From Dactylosporangium fulvum (GTDB lineage: Bacteria; Actinomycetota; Actinomycetes; Mycobacteriales; Micromonosporaceae): a stretch of DNA of 64,000 nt. The stretch is from the NCBI RefSeq assembly GCF_025137375.1, contig NZ_CP073720.1, positions 8,332,501-8,396,500 of the forward strand, written 5' to 3'. The position numbers and the translations under genes were made by a program. Of the stretch, positions 49,754 to 57,914 are shown piece by piece (within the stretch, counting starts at the first letter, position 1; each line of letters begins with the position of its first letter). The notes under the pieces are model-generated. The model was not told where the DNA came from and did not search any database. It saw only the letters and a program-made list of their open reading frames with translations.

Positions 49754-50641
49754 TCAGGAGTGGCGGGCCGCGTGGACGAACGGCATGCCGTGGTAGTTGG
49801 TCTGGGCCAGGCGGCTGTTCAGGTTGCCGGCGTTGGCGATCTTGTCCTGGTACGCCTCGCGGCGGCGGGCGACGCACCCGGTCGGCTTGTCGCTGGCGGA
49901 GACCAGGTCCGGGTCCAGGTGGGTGTTGAGGCCGTCGCGCAGCAGCATGAGCGCCTCGGCCCGCAGCTGGGAGACGCGCGACTCGGTGACACCGAGGTCG
50001 CGGGCAATCTCCATCATCGGGCGCTCCTGGAAGAAGTAGCCCTTGACGACCAGGCCGAGCCGCTCCGGCAGCGCCTCGACGGCGTTGTGGAGGTAGCCGA
50101 TCCGCTCGCGGTGCAGGATCAGGTCCTCGGGGCCGGCGGCGCGCTCCGGCACCATGTCCTCGGCACTGCCGGCGGCGAAGCCCTGCAGTGACAGTACGGC
50201 CGCCCGCTGGACGTCGTCGTCGATCGACTGCAGTTCGTCGACGCTCACGCCGAGCGCCTCCGCCAGCTCCTGGTTGGTCGGGGTACGCCCGAGCGCCGCG
50301 GTGAGCTCCTGTTGCATCGTGTCGACCTGCCGCGCCCTCGCCCGTACGGAACGGCTCGCCCAGTCCAGCCCGCGCAGTTCGTCGAGGATCGCGCCGCGGA
50401 TGCGGGTCGTGGCGAAGCTGCCGAACGGGATGCCCCGGCTCGGGTCGTACGCCTTCGCGGCGCCGGCCAGGGCTGCCATGCCGGCGGAGACCAGGTCTTC
50501 GCGGCTGACGTGGGCGGGTAGGCGGCCGAGCGTCTGACGGACCAGATGCCCGACGAGCGGCAGGTGCTCTCGGATGAGATCTTCGAGCTCGCGGCCTTCC
50601 AACTGGACCTTGAGCGTGGCACCCTCAAGGGTCGTTGTCAT
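49754..50641 (-). CDS. FliA/WhiG-type RNA polymerase sigma factor
   Basis: 295 residues from ATG 50641 (GGGGGAA upstream). Sigma-70 regions: 2 (HLPLVGHLVRQTLGRLPAHV, then GIPFGSFATTRIRGAILDEL and GLDWASRSVRARAR), 3 (LTAALGRTPTNQELAEALGV) and 4 (LPERLGLVVKGYFFQERPMM, then RDLGVTESRVSQLRAEALML). The GSFA-x-RIRGA-DELR wording is that of the sigma-28 class. A 50-residue tail after region 4 (RREAYQDKIANAGNLNSRLA and on) is unusual. May control flagellar or sporulation genes; none lie nearby. Confidence 0.9.
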   Translation of the reverse strand: MTTTLEGATLKVQLEGRELEDLIREHLPLVGHLVRQTLGRLPAHVSREDLVSAGMAALAGAAKAYDPSRGIPFGSFATTRIRGAILDELRGLDWASRSVRARARQVDTMQQELTAALGRTPTNQELAEALGVSVDELQSIDDDVQRAAVLSLQGFAAGSAEDMVPERAAGPEDLILHRERIGYLHNAVEALPERLGLVVKGYFFQERPMMEIARDLGVTESRVSQLRAEALMLLRDGLNTHLDPDLVSASDKPTGCVARRREAYQDKIANAGNLNSRLAQTNYHGMPFVHAARHS

Positions 50642-50832
50642 CGGTTCCCCCTCGTGTCCGGAGCGGACCCCGTGCAGGCGGTCCACCTGCTGACACGAAG
50701 AACTTTCGACTACGAAGGGTGCTGCGACCGTCACTCTCGGGTGCATTTTGGTTGCGGGACGGGAAGAGTGCTCAAGACTCGGCGTGTCGTTCAGCGCGCC
50801 GAAGCATTCGAACATCGGTACCATCGCGCTCG

Positions 50833-52569
50833 ATGAATCTTGTGCCTCTCGCGCCCCGCCTGCGTCGCGCCGCCCGCCACCATTTCGGCTGGGACCAGTT
50901 GCGCCCCGGACAGTTGCCCCCGATGCGCGCCCTGCTCAAGAAGCATGATGCCCTGGTCGTGTTACCCACCGGCGGCGGAAAATCCGCCATCTACCAGGTT
51001 CCGGCCACACTGCTTCCCGGCCCCACAATCGTCATCTCACCACTGCTGGCCCTTCAGCAGGACCAGATCGCCGGACTCAACGGCCGCGGCGACGAGCGGC
51101 TCGCCGCCGTCCGGGTCAGCTCCGCGGAGACGCCGAACCAGCAGAAGGCGGCGCTCACGGCGCTACGCGAGGGCCGGGCCAGGTTCCTGTTCATCACGCC
51201 GGAGCAGCTCGGCAATCCGGAGCGCCTCGCCGAGGTGCGCGCGCTGCGCCCCAGCCTGGTCGCCGTGGACGAGGCGCACTGCGTCAGCGCCTGGGGGTAC
51301 GACTTCCGCCCCGACTATCTCCAGCTGGGCCACCTGATCCGGGAGCTCGGGCGGCCTCCGGTCGTGGCGCTGACGGCCACCGCCTCGCCGCCGGTGCGCG
51401 CCGACATCACCGCCGCGCTCGGGCTGCGCGACCCGTTCACGCTCGTCGCCGGGCTCGACCGCGCCAACCTGGAGCTCGCCGCCGTGCACTGCACCAGCGA
51501 CGAGCAGCGCTGGCAGCGGCTCCTGGCGCAGGTCCGCAAAGAGCCCAGCCCCGGGATCGTGTACGCGCCGACACGCGCGATCGCCGAGCAGTACGCGGAA
51601 CGCCTCACCGACAACGGCATCGAGGCGGTTGCCTTCCACGCGGGCCTGGCCGCGGGCGAGCGCAACCGCCGCTACGCCGACTTCATGGCCGACAGGATTC
51701 CGGTCATGGTCGCGACCAGCGCCTTCGGCATGGGGGTCGACAAGCCCAACATCCGCTGGGTGCACCACGTCGCGCTGCCCGACTCCCCCGACAGCTACCT
51801 GCAGGAGATCGGCCGTGCGGGCCGGGACGGCGCACCGGCCCGGACGATCCTCTACTTCCGGCCGGAGGACGTGGCGCTGCAACGGTTCTTCGCAACCGGC
51901 GCACCCGACGGCAAGGAGCTCACCCAGCTCGCCGCCGCGCTACGGGAAGGGCCCGTGACGAAGACGGCGCTCGCCACCCGCAGCGGGCTGCCGGCCCGGC
52001 GGATCACGTCGCTGCTGAGCCTGCTCGAACAGATCGGCGCCGTCGAGGTGGGCACCGGCAACAAGCTCACCGCACCGCGGTACGCCCCCACCCCCGCCGA
52101 GGCGGCACGGCTGGCGCTCGCGCAGTTCGAGCGGCACCAGACGCTGCGCCGGTCGCGGATCGACATGATGCGCCAGTACGCGGAGAGCGCCAACTGCCGC
52201 GGCAACGCGCTGCTGGCCTACTTCGGCGAGCAGGCCGACCGCGCGTGCGAGCACTGCGACAACTGCGCCAACGGCACCGTCGTCGTCGATCCGGTCGTGC
52301 CGGCCGTGAAGGTCCCGTGGTACCGCAGGATCTTCCGGCGCGAAGCACCGCTGGCGACGGCGGCCACCGTGCCCACGCAGGCGGCCACGCCCCAGGTCGA
52401 CTCCGCCCGGCCGTTCCCGGTCTCCAGCGAGGTGCGGCACACCGAGTGGGGCACCGGCACGGTGATGGCCTACGAGCGGGACCGGGTGGTCGTGCTGTTC
52501 GAGGAGGTCGGCTACAAGACGCTGTCGGTGCCGATCGTGCAGAAGTCGAAGCTGCTGGAGCCGGTATAG
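50833..52569 (+). CDS. recQ: RecQ-family ATP-dependent DNA helicase
   Basis: 578 residues. Helicase motifs: LPTGGGKS at 44-51, SPLLALQQDQ, VDEAHCVSAWGYDFRPDY (DEAH), ALTATASPPV, TSAFGMGVDKPNIR and QEIGRAGRDG. Zinc-binding RecQ-Ct cysteines appear in NCRGNALLAYFGE and CEHCDNC. The end (VRHTEWGTGTVMAYERDRVV then VLFEEVGYKTLSV) is a small Tudor-like module as in UvrD ends, in place of an HRDC domain. Unwinds DNA 3' to 5' in recombination repair. Confidence 0.93.
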   Translation: MNLVPLAPRLRRAARHHFGWDQLRPGQLPPMRALLKKHDALVVLPTGGGKSAIYQVPATLLPGPTIVISPLLALQQDQIAGLNGRGDERLAAVRVSSAETPNQQKAALTALREGRARFLFITPEQLGNPERLAEVRALRPSLVAVDEAHCVSAWGYDFRPDYLQLGHLIRELGRPPVVALTATASPPVRADITAALGLRDPFTLVAGLDRANLELAAVHCTSDEQRWQRLLAQVRKEPSPGIVYAPTRAIAEQYAERLTDNGIEAVAFHAGLAAGERNRRYADFMADRIPVMVATSAFGMGVDKPNIRWVHHVALPDSPDSYLQEIGRAGRDGAPARTILYFRPEDVALQRFFATGAPDGKELTQLAAALREGPVTKTALATRSGLPARRITSLLSLLEQIGAVEVGTGNKLTAPRYAPTPAEAARLALAQFERHQTLRRSRIDMMRQYAESANCRGNALLAYFGEQADRACEHCDNCANGTVVVDPVVPAVKVPWYRRIFRREAPLATAATVPTQAATPQVDSARPFPVSSEVRHTEWGTGTVMAYERDRVVVLFEEVGYKTLSVPIVQKSKLLEPV

Positions 52570-52607
52570 GCGGTGGGGGTGCTCCGCATCCGCCTAGAGT
52601 CCATCTC

Positions 52608-53027
52608 ATGAGTCAGTTGCCGAACGACCAGCACGAATACAACCGCAAGCTCATCGCCGAGTTCCGGGAGAACGGGCGCCGGCTCGAAGAGCGCCCGTTG
52701 CTGCTGCTCACCGCCACCGGGCGCCGGAGCGGCATTCGCCGCACGACCCCGATGATGTACGTCCGGCTCGACGACCGCCTGCTCGTCATCGCCTCCAACG
52801 CCGGAGCGCCGAAGCACCCGGCCTGGTACCACAACCTGGTCGCCGACCCCGCCGTCACCGTCGAGGTCGACGGCGACGAGTACGCGGCCACGGCCCGCCC
52901 GACCACCGGCGCGGACCGCGACGCGCTGTTCGCCCGCATCAGCGAGCAGTACCCGTTTTTCGTCGACCACCAGAAAGGCGTCTCCCGCACCATCCCGGTT
53001 GTCGAACTGATCAAATCGGGGCGCTGA
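52608..53027 (+). CDS. Deazaflavin (F420)-dependent nitroreductase-family protein
   Basis: 139 residues from ATG 52608. Ddn-like pattern: LLLLTATGRRSGIRRTTPM, LLVIASNAGAPKHPAWYHNL and NPVV-type VADPAVTVEVDG. The split-barrel binds F420H2 in mycobacterial relatives that reduce quinones and nitro compounds. Micromonosporaceae make F420, so this fits. Separate from recQ by 38 bases. Confidence 0.9.
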   Translation: MSQLPNDQHEYNRKLIAEFRENGRRLEERPLLLLTATGRRSGIRRTTPMMYVRLDDRLLVIASNAGAPKHPAWYHNLVADPAVTVEVDGDEYAATARPTTGADRDALFARISEQYPFFVDHQKGVSRTIPVVELIKSGR

Positions 53028-53320
53028 CCTCGGCGGGGAATGCAGGGGCGACCACTGTCGGGTATCCGCCGACCGGTCCCGTGCTCGTACGGCGAAAGGC
53101 CCGAATTGTGACTGATCGGCTGTCGTCTCGGGGATAGCTCGGGCCGTTGACCACGCGATACGCTCCGCGTCACCAGTTCAACAACGCGTTCGAACCGGGG
53201 TCGAAAACGGTGGCACATTTCCGGGATTCCGCACCTACACAGAATTCGTAGTGTGATCGTCAACGGCCGGACGGACACCACAAAAATCCAAACCCCTGCA
53301 ACGCCCCGAAAGGACCCATC
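53028..53320. other. Long upstream region of the acidic protein gene
   Basis: 293 bases with no supported gene on either strand. The composition drops in G+C toward the end (ACAGAATTCGTAGTGTGATC around 53236-53255), consistent with a promoter and a leader of moderate length. GAAAGGA at 53307-53313 is the ribosome site of the next gene. No riboswitch or operator recognised. Confidence 0.5.
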
Positions 53321-53749
53321 ATGAGCGACTACGACACCGGCGACACCGGCTACGACGGCGGCAGCGACGTGGACTTCGGCCACTACGAGGCCGGGCAGGA
53401 AAGCGCCGAGCTCGACCAGCTGCACCAGGTCGACGCCAGCAACTCGTCCTACAACAGCGACTTCAACGTCTACGAGCAGGACAGCGCCTCGGCCGAGTCG
53501 ACCGACTTCCAGCAGGGCCACAGCGTCCAATGGACCGACGGCAACGGCGCCAGCTACTCCGAGACCGAGTTCACCAACTACAGCCACGACGAGGCCTCCA
53601 CCGACCACATCTTCGCCGCCGACGGCAGCGTCTCGGCCAGCGACTCGCAGTTCTCGCAGATCGACGCCCTGCGCCAGCAGATCAACTCCTCGTTCGCCGC
53701 GGGCACCGAATTCCACGGCAACGCCGGCGAGCTGGGCCCCGCCAACTGA
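53321..53749 (+). CDS. Acidic, disordered Ser/Asp-rich protein, unknown
   Basis: 142 residues with a good ribosome site (GAAAGGA, 7 bases before the ATG). Almost entirely hydrophilic: Asp, Ser, Gly, Gln, Tyr and Glu dominate. There is no Cys, no membrane segment and no signal. Starts MSDYDTGDTGYDGGSDVDFG and includes SVQWTDGNGASYSETEF. The codons are almost all C- or G-ending, so it looks well expressed. Only the middle (WTDGNG, FTNYSHDEASTDHIFAADGS) suggests short beta strands. I recognise no family. Confidence 0.65.
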   Translation: MSDYDTGDTGYDGGSDVDFGHYEAGQESAELDQLHQVDASNSSYNSDFNVYEQDSASAESTDFQQGHSVQWTDGNGASYSETEFTNYSHDEASTDHIFAADGSVSASDSQFSQIDALRQQINSSFAAGTEFHGNAGELGPAN

Positions 53750-53932
53750 ATCTCCGTGGTGACGTCCGACCGGTAAGACGGCAAGACAACACGTCAGCAC
53801 CATCGCACGACCGAAGAGTGCCGGCCAGTGGATCAGCCCCGCTGGCCGGCACTGCTGTTCGCCCGTACCAACGCCTCGGCCACCAGCGTGCGGGTGTTGG
53901 GCGCGCACCGGGCTGCCGGGAGACTGTGGTGC

Positions 53933-54760
53933 ATGACCGATCAGCAGACCCGCGCCGCGCGGTTCCGTTCCCTGCACACCTCCGCCGACCCGATCGTGCT
54001 GGCCAACACCTGGGATCCCGCGTCCGCCCGCATCGTCGCGGCGACCGGCGCCAAGGCTGTGGCGACGACTTCGGCGGGGGTCGCGTGGACGCTCGGCGTG
54101 CCCGACGGTGACGTGCTCTCCCGCGACGCCGCGCTGGAGCACCTGGCGCGGATCGTGGCCGCGGTCCCGGCCGGCCTCCCGGTCACCGCCGACATCGAGT
54201 CGGGCTTCGGGGCGACCCCGGCCGAGGTCGCCGTCACGATCCGCGGGGTGCTGGCCGCCGGCGCGGTCGGCGTCAACCTGGAGGACACCGTCCGCGCCGG
54301 CGGCGCCCGGCTGCGCGACATCCCCGGCCAGGCCGAGCGCATCGCCGCCGCACGGGCCGCCGCCGACGACGCGGGCGTCGACCTCTACATCAACGCCCGC
54401 GTCGACACCTACCTCCGCGGCGGCGGTACGGTCGAAGCCACCGCCGAGCGGGCCGCCGCGTTCCTGGCGGCCGGCGCGACCGGCATCTTCGTCCCCGGCG
54501 TCGCCGACGCCGCCACGATCGCGGCGCTGACCGCGGCGATCCCCGCCCCGCTCAACGTGCTCGCCGAGCCGGAGACCCCGTCCGTCGCGGAGTTGGCGAA
54601 GCTCGGCGTCGCGCGGGTCAGCCTGGGCTCGTGGGTCGCCGAGGCCGCCTACGCCGTCGTCCGGCGGGCCGCCGAGGAGGCGCAGTCGAAGGGCACCTAC
54701 GGCGCGCTGGCCGGGTCGATCGACTTCGGCGAGCTCAACGGAATGATGTCGAACGGCTGA
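53933..54760 (+). CDS. Isocitrate lyase/PEP mutase-superfamily protein
   Basis: 275 residues from ATG 53933. Pattern: FRSLHTSADPIVLANTWDPA, SARIVAATGAKAVATTSAGV, LPVTADIESGFG with Mg-binding Asp/Glu, GVNLEDTV and LYINARVDTYL. These belong to the PEP mutase/isocitrate lyase-like family that acts on oxaloacetate, 2-methylisocitrate or phosphonopyruvate-type compounds; the usual catalytic-loop Cys (KKCGH) is not seen. Substrate unknown. Confidence 0.85.
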   Translation: MTDQQTRAARFRSLHTSADPIVLANTWDPASARIVAATGAKAVATTSAGVAWTLGVPDGDVLSRDAALEHLARIVAAVPAGLPVTADIESGFGATPAEVAVTIRGVLAAGAVGVNLEDTVRAGGARLRDIPGQAERIAAARAAADDAGVDLYINARVDTYLRGGGTVEATAERAAAFLAAGATGIFVPGVADAATIAALTAAIPAPLNVLAEPETPSVAELAKLGVARVSLGSWVAEAAYAVVRRAAEEAQSKGTYGALAGSIDFGELNGMMSNG

Positions 54761-54950
54761 GCTTCTCCCATGCGTCGAGCTCGGCACGCACCCGGTCCTG
54801 GTGCGCGCGGATGTTGTCGACCGCGTCGGCGCCGAGGGCCAGGCGCAACGGGGGTTCTCGGCGTCGACGATCGACAGGATCGCCTGGGCGGCCTTCGCCG
54901 GATCACCCGACTCGTTGAACCGGGTCGGGCCGGGCGCCAGAATGCTCTTG
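54758..54950 (-). pseudogene. C-terminal remnant of a short-chain dehydrogenase
   Basis: On the minus strand the sequence reads NESGDPAKAAQAILSIVDAE, then after one missing base within the C-run at about 54851-54855 continues LRLALGADAVDNIRAHQDRV and AELDAWEKL. This is the typical end of an SDR oxidoreductase. The N-terminal Rossmann part is absent because the next gene begins at 54950. A truncated and frameshifted fossil. Confidence 0.65.
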
Positions 54951-55381
54951 TGACGTTGCCCATCCCCTACAGCGGGGCACCCGCGTACAACGGCCCGGAC
55001 GTGCGGATCGGCGACGTCCGCGTCGACGGGACGGCGATCTACACGCCGGTCGGGGTGTGGCCGATCCACGGCAGCCGCTGGATGGTCGTCTCCCAGCCGA
55101 TCCCGCTGACCACAACCGCGGGCTGGGGCATCGCGCTCGGCGTCGTCTTCGCGGTTCTCGGTGTCGTTCTCGTCCCGTTCACCTGCGGGCTCAGCCTGCT
55201 GCTCCTGCTGGGCCTGCTGTTCCTGACCGCGAAGACGCGCAGCATGTCGGGGCCGCTGATCGTCTCGATCCAGTCGGGGCCGCACCACTACCTCGCGCAA
55301 GAGGTCGTGTACTCACCGCAGCACGCCGCCGAGGCCGTCCAGCGGGTCAACTTCGCGCAGGCGCTGGCCACCCGCTACTGA
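54950..55381 (+). CDS. Small membrane protein with central hydrophobic hairpin, unknown
   Basis: 143 residues from GTG 54950. N-terminal 55 residues form a beta-rich soluble part (VRIGDVRVDGTAIYTPVGVW), followed by two membrane helices (AGWGIALGVVFAVLGVVLVP and GLSLLLLLGLLFLTA). A soluble end with LIVSIQSGPHHYLAQEVVYS follows. The GPHHY-type end recalls PH-like domains. No family assigned. Confidence 0.6.
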   Translation: MTLPIPYSGAPAYNGPDVRIGDVRVDGTAIYTPVGVWPIHGSRWMVVSQPIPLTTTAGWGIALGVVFAVLGVVLVPFTCGLSLLLLLGLLFLTAKTRSMSGPLIVSIQSGPHHYLAQEVVYSPQHAAEAVQRVNFAQALATRY

Positions 55382-55437
55382 TCCGGTTTCGTCACGCGCC
55401 GTTCCGTGCCGCTACGGACGGCCCGGCCGGTGGTCCG

Positions 55438-56028
55438 CTAATCGGCGCCGTAGGCGTCGTAGCCGGCCAGCAGGTGGGCGCGGGTGCCGACCAGGTGCGG
55501 CTCGGGGTCGCCGACCCGGGCCAGGCTGATCTCCGCCGGGGTCAGCCCGGACACCCGCAGCAGCAGCCCCGGCACCTCGTCGAGGGTGGCGAGCCAGCCG
55601 GTGCCGAGCGACGGGCCGAGCGAGTGGTCGGGCCAGCGGTGGAACGGCTTCGGCGCCCCGTCGACGGCGATGCCGACCCGCTCCGGCGCTGGGCTCGACG
55701 CGGCCCGCAGCATCCGCTCCGCGGCCCGGCGGTCCGCCGGCGCGCCGGTCGCGTTCGCCGCCATCCGCACGTCGATGAGCAGCGGCATCGGCGGCCCGGC
55801 GGTCGTGATGACCTCGATCCAGGCGCCGCCGGCAACAGTCTCGCCGAACTGGAGCCCGGCGTGCATGAGCCGGTCGTCCTCCCAGCTCCAGGCCCCGATC
55901 CGGCACGGCCCGGTCCAGCCCGTGGGCCCGTACAGCGGCAGCGCGGTGGCGCTCGCGCGGATGCGGTTCGCCTGCTGGTCGATCAGCGCGGTGAACTCGA
56001 GGCGGTTGAGTCGGCCCCCGTATCGCAT
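55438..56028 (-). CDS. Unknown soluble protein
   Basis: 196 residues. No membrane segments or signal. Features: LEFTALIDQQANRIRASATA near the start, WEDDRLMHAGLQFGETVAGG and LIDVRMAANATGAPADRRAA. The composition and length suggest a compact globular protein. I do not recognise it. It ends about 55 bases from the convergent upstream gene. Confidence 0.5.
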   Translation of the reverse strand: MRYGGRLNRLEFTALIDQQANRIRASATALPLYGPTGWTGPCRIGAWSWEDDRLMHAGLQFGETVAGGAWIEVITTAGPPMPLLIDVRMAANATGAPADRRAAERMLRAASSPAPERVGIAVDGAPKPFHRWPDHSLGPSLGTGWLATLDEVPGLLLRVSGLTPAEISLARVGDPEPHLVGTRAHLLAGYDAYGAD

Positions 56029-56067
56029 GGTTCCGATCGTGCCGCATCAACCACCCCATCGGCGCCC

Positions 56068-56469
56068 TCAGCCGCCCTCGGCGGAACCCCCGTCGTACGC
56101 CTTCCGCGCCGCGAGGACCGTCTCCTGATGCCGGACGGACCAGTGCAGAAGCCCGGTCAGCGGCTCGGTCAGCGCGTGCCCGGCCGGGGTCAGCTCGTAC
56201 TCCACCTTCGGCGGCACACTCGCGTGCACCGTCCGCGTGACAAGACCGTCACGCTCCAGGTTTCGGAGCGTATGGGTCAGCATTCGCCGGCTGACCCCCT
56301 CGGCGGCCCGCTGAAGCGCGGTGAACCGCATCGGGCCGTTGCGCAGCAGAACGACCACGATGACCGTCCAGCGGTCGCCGATCCGGTCCAGGGTGTCGCG
56401 CAGCGGGCAGCGCTCCTTCATCGCGGCGGTGACGGTGACGCCGGGCGGTAGCAGCAGAGCGAGGTCCAT
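56068..56469 (-). CDS. HxlR-family transcriptional regulator
   Basis: 133 residues. HxlR pattern: CPLRDTLDRIGDRWTVIVVV, GPMRFTALQRAAEGVSRRML, TLRNLERDGLVTRTVHASVP and VEYELTPAGHAL. The N-terminal Cys (CPLR) is the redox-sensitive one in QorR-like members. Divergent from an NmrA-like reductase gene, an arrangement known for quinone-responsive QorR systems. Confidence 0.9.
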   Translation of the reverse strand: MDLALLLPPGVTVTAAMKERCPLRDTLDRIGDRWTVIVVVLLRNGPMRFTALQRAAEGVSRRMLTHTLRNLERDGLVTRTVHASVPPKVEYELTPAGHALTEPLTGLLHWSVRHQETVLAARKAYDGGSAEGG

Positions 56470-56543
56470 GGTTACTCCCGTGTGCCTGAGGCAGTTCGAA
56501 GTGCCGTCTTCCGGCCGCCGGGATGCTCGCCGAGGATCATCAG

Positions 56544-57317
56544 GTGAGCAATCGAATTCCAGCCGTCGCGGTGACCGGCGGCGCCGGCGCGCTCGGTTCC
56601 GCGGTCGTCCGGCACCTGTACGGCAAGGCGACGCCGATCGTCGTCACGCGCCGGCCCGAGGACGTCGTGGATGGCGCCGAGGTACGCCGGGCCGACTTCG
56701 ACGACATCGACCCGTCCGCGTTCGCCGGCGCCGAGCGCGCGCTGATCATCAGCACCGACCATCCCGACAACGTCCGCCGCGCCGCCCAGCACCGCGCGGC
56801 GATCGACGCGGCCGTGGCCGCCGGGGTGCGGCACCTGGTCTACACGTCGCTGGTCGGCTGCGACGGCCCGCCCGACCTGCTCAACGCCGCGCACCGCGAG
56901 ACAGAGGCCCACCTGCGGGCGAGCGGCGTGCCGTGGACGGCGGTCCGCAACAACCTCTACGCCGAGGGCCTGGCCGGCATGCAGGCGGCGGCCGCGGCGA
57001 CGGGCCGGCACGTCACCAACACGGGTGACGGCGCCGTCGCCTACGTGGACCGGGACCACTGCGCGCAGGTCGCGGCGACGGTACTGCTGGGCGAGCCGCA
57101 GGGCGTGGTCGAGGTGCACGGGCCGCGGCCCCTCGACGCCGTGGCCCTGGCGGCGCTGTTCTCCCGGCGGTTGGGCCGTCCGATCGAGCCGGTCCTGCTC
57201 GACGACGACGCCTACCGTGCGCACCTGCTCGGCGCCGGTACCCCGCCGCCGCTGGTCACCGCCCTGATCGCCCTGGGGCAGGCGGTCCGGGCGGGCGTCT
57301 ACGCCGGACACCGCTAA
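56544..57317 (+). CDS. NmrA-like NAD(P)-binding reductase
   Basis: 257 residues from GTG 56544; ATG 56523 would add seven. Rossmann start AVTGGAGALGSAVVRHLYGK, then NVRRAAQHRAAIDAAVAAGV and HLVYTSLVG typical of NmrA-like / QOR2-type quinone reductases. Most likely controlled by the divergent HxlR regulator, whose gene starts 75 bases away. Reduces quinones or senses NADP redox state; not proven here. Confidence 0.85.
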   Translation: MSNRIPAVAVTGGAGALGSAVVRHLYGKATPIVVTRRPEDVVDGAEVRRADFDDIDPSAFAGAERALIISTDHPDNVRRAAQHRAAIDAAVAAGVRHLVYTSLVGCDGPPDLLNAAHRETEAHLRASGVPWTAVRNNLYAEGLAGMQAAAAATGRHVTNTGDGAVAYVDRDHCAQVAATVLLGEPQGVVEVHGPRPLDAVALAALFSRRLGRPIEPVLLDDDAYRAHLLGAGTPPPLVTALIALGQAVRAGVYAGHR

Positions 57318-57339
57318 CACGCTTCCGGGTCGGCGCCCG

Positions 57340-57828
57340 TCACGTCACCTCTTCGATCTTGGCGGTCGCCACGTCGAAGATGAAGCCGCGCACGTCCTCG
57401 CGGTGCGGCAGCCACGCGCAGTCGCGCACCGTCTGGATCGACGTGCGCATCGTCGCGTGCAGGTCGGTGAAGCCCGGCACGTCCCAGCTCGGCGCCCGGC
57501 CGCTCTCCCCCTTCAGTTCGGCGCGGAAGGCCGGGTCGTCGAAGCCCTCCATGCCGCATTCGGTGTGGTGGATGAGCACCACCTCGCGCGTGCCGAGCTT
57601 GCGCTGGCTGATCGCGAGCGATCGCAGCACCTCCTCGGTCGGCAGGCCGCCGGCGTTGCGGATCAGATGTGCGTCGCCGATCTCCAGGCCCAGCGCCCCG
57701 AAGAGGTCCAGCCGGGAGTCCATGCAGGACACCACGGCAAGGCGCAGCTTCGGCCGCAGCGGCCGCGGTCCGGGGAACGTCTCGGTGTACCGCGCGTTCG
57801 CGTGGATGAGGTGGTCGATCGCGGACAT
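57340..57828 (-). CDS. Beta-class carbonic anhydrase
   Basis: 162 residues. Zinc ligands are in place: Cys35 and the Asp37-Arg39 dyad (SCMDSRLD), His88 and Cys91 (HHTECGM). RNAGG at about 57-61 is also typical. The short length suits the actinobacterial subclass such as mycobacterial Rv1284. Interconverts CO2 and bicarbonate. Divergent from the flavoprotein gene. Confidence 0.93.
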   Translation of the reverse strand: MSAIDHLIHANARYTETFPGPRPLRPKLRLAVVSCMDSRLDLFGALGLEIGDAHLIRNAGGLPTEEVLRSLAISQRKLGTREVVLIHHTECGMEGFDDPAFRAELKGESGRAPSWDVPGFTDLHATMRTSIQTVRDCAWLPHREDVRGFIFDVATAKIEEVT

Positions 57829-57914
57829 AACCGAAGTGAATCAGATCCGTCACCCGAACGGTTGATGTCTGCGTCACAGGAGGGCAATGTCACCTGCCCA
57901 CTAGTCTCCTCCCC

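Noticed and set aside
52613..55300. An 895-codon minus-strand open frame
   Set aside because: Spans several well-supported plus-strand genes and is low-complexity; only the short SDR fragment within it is real.
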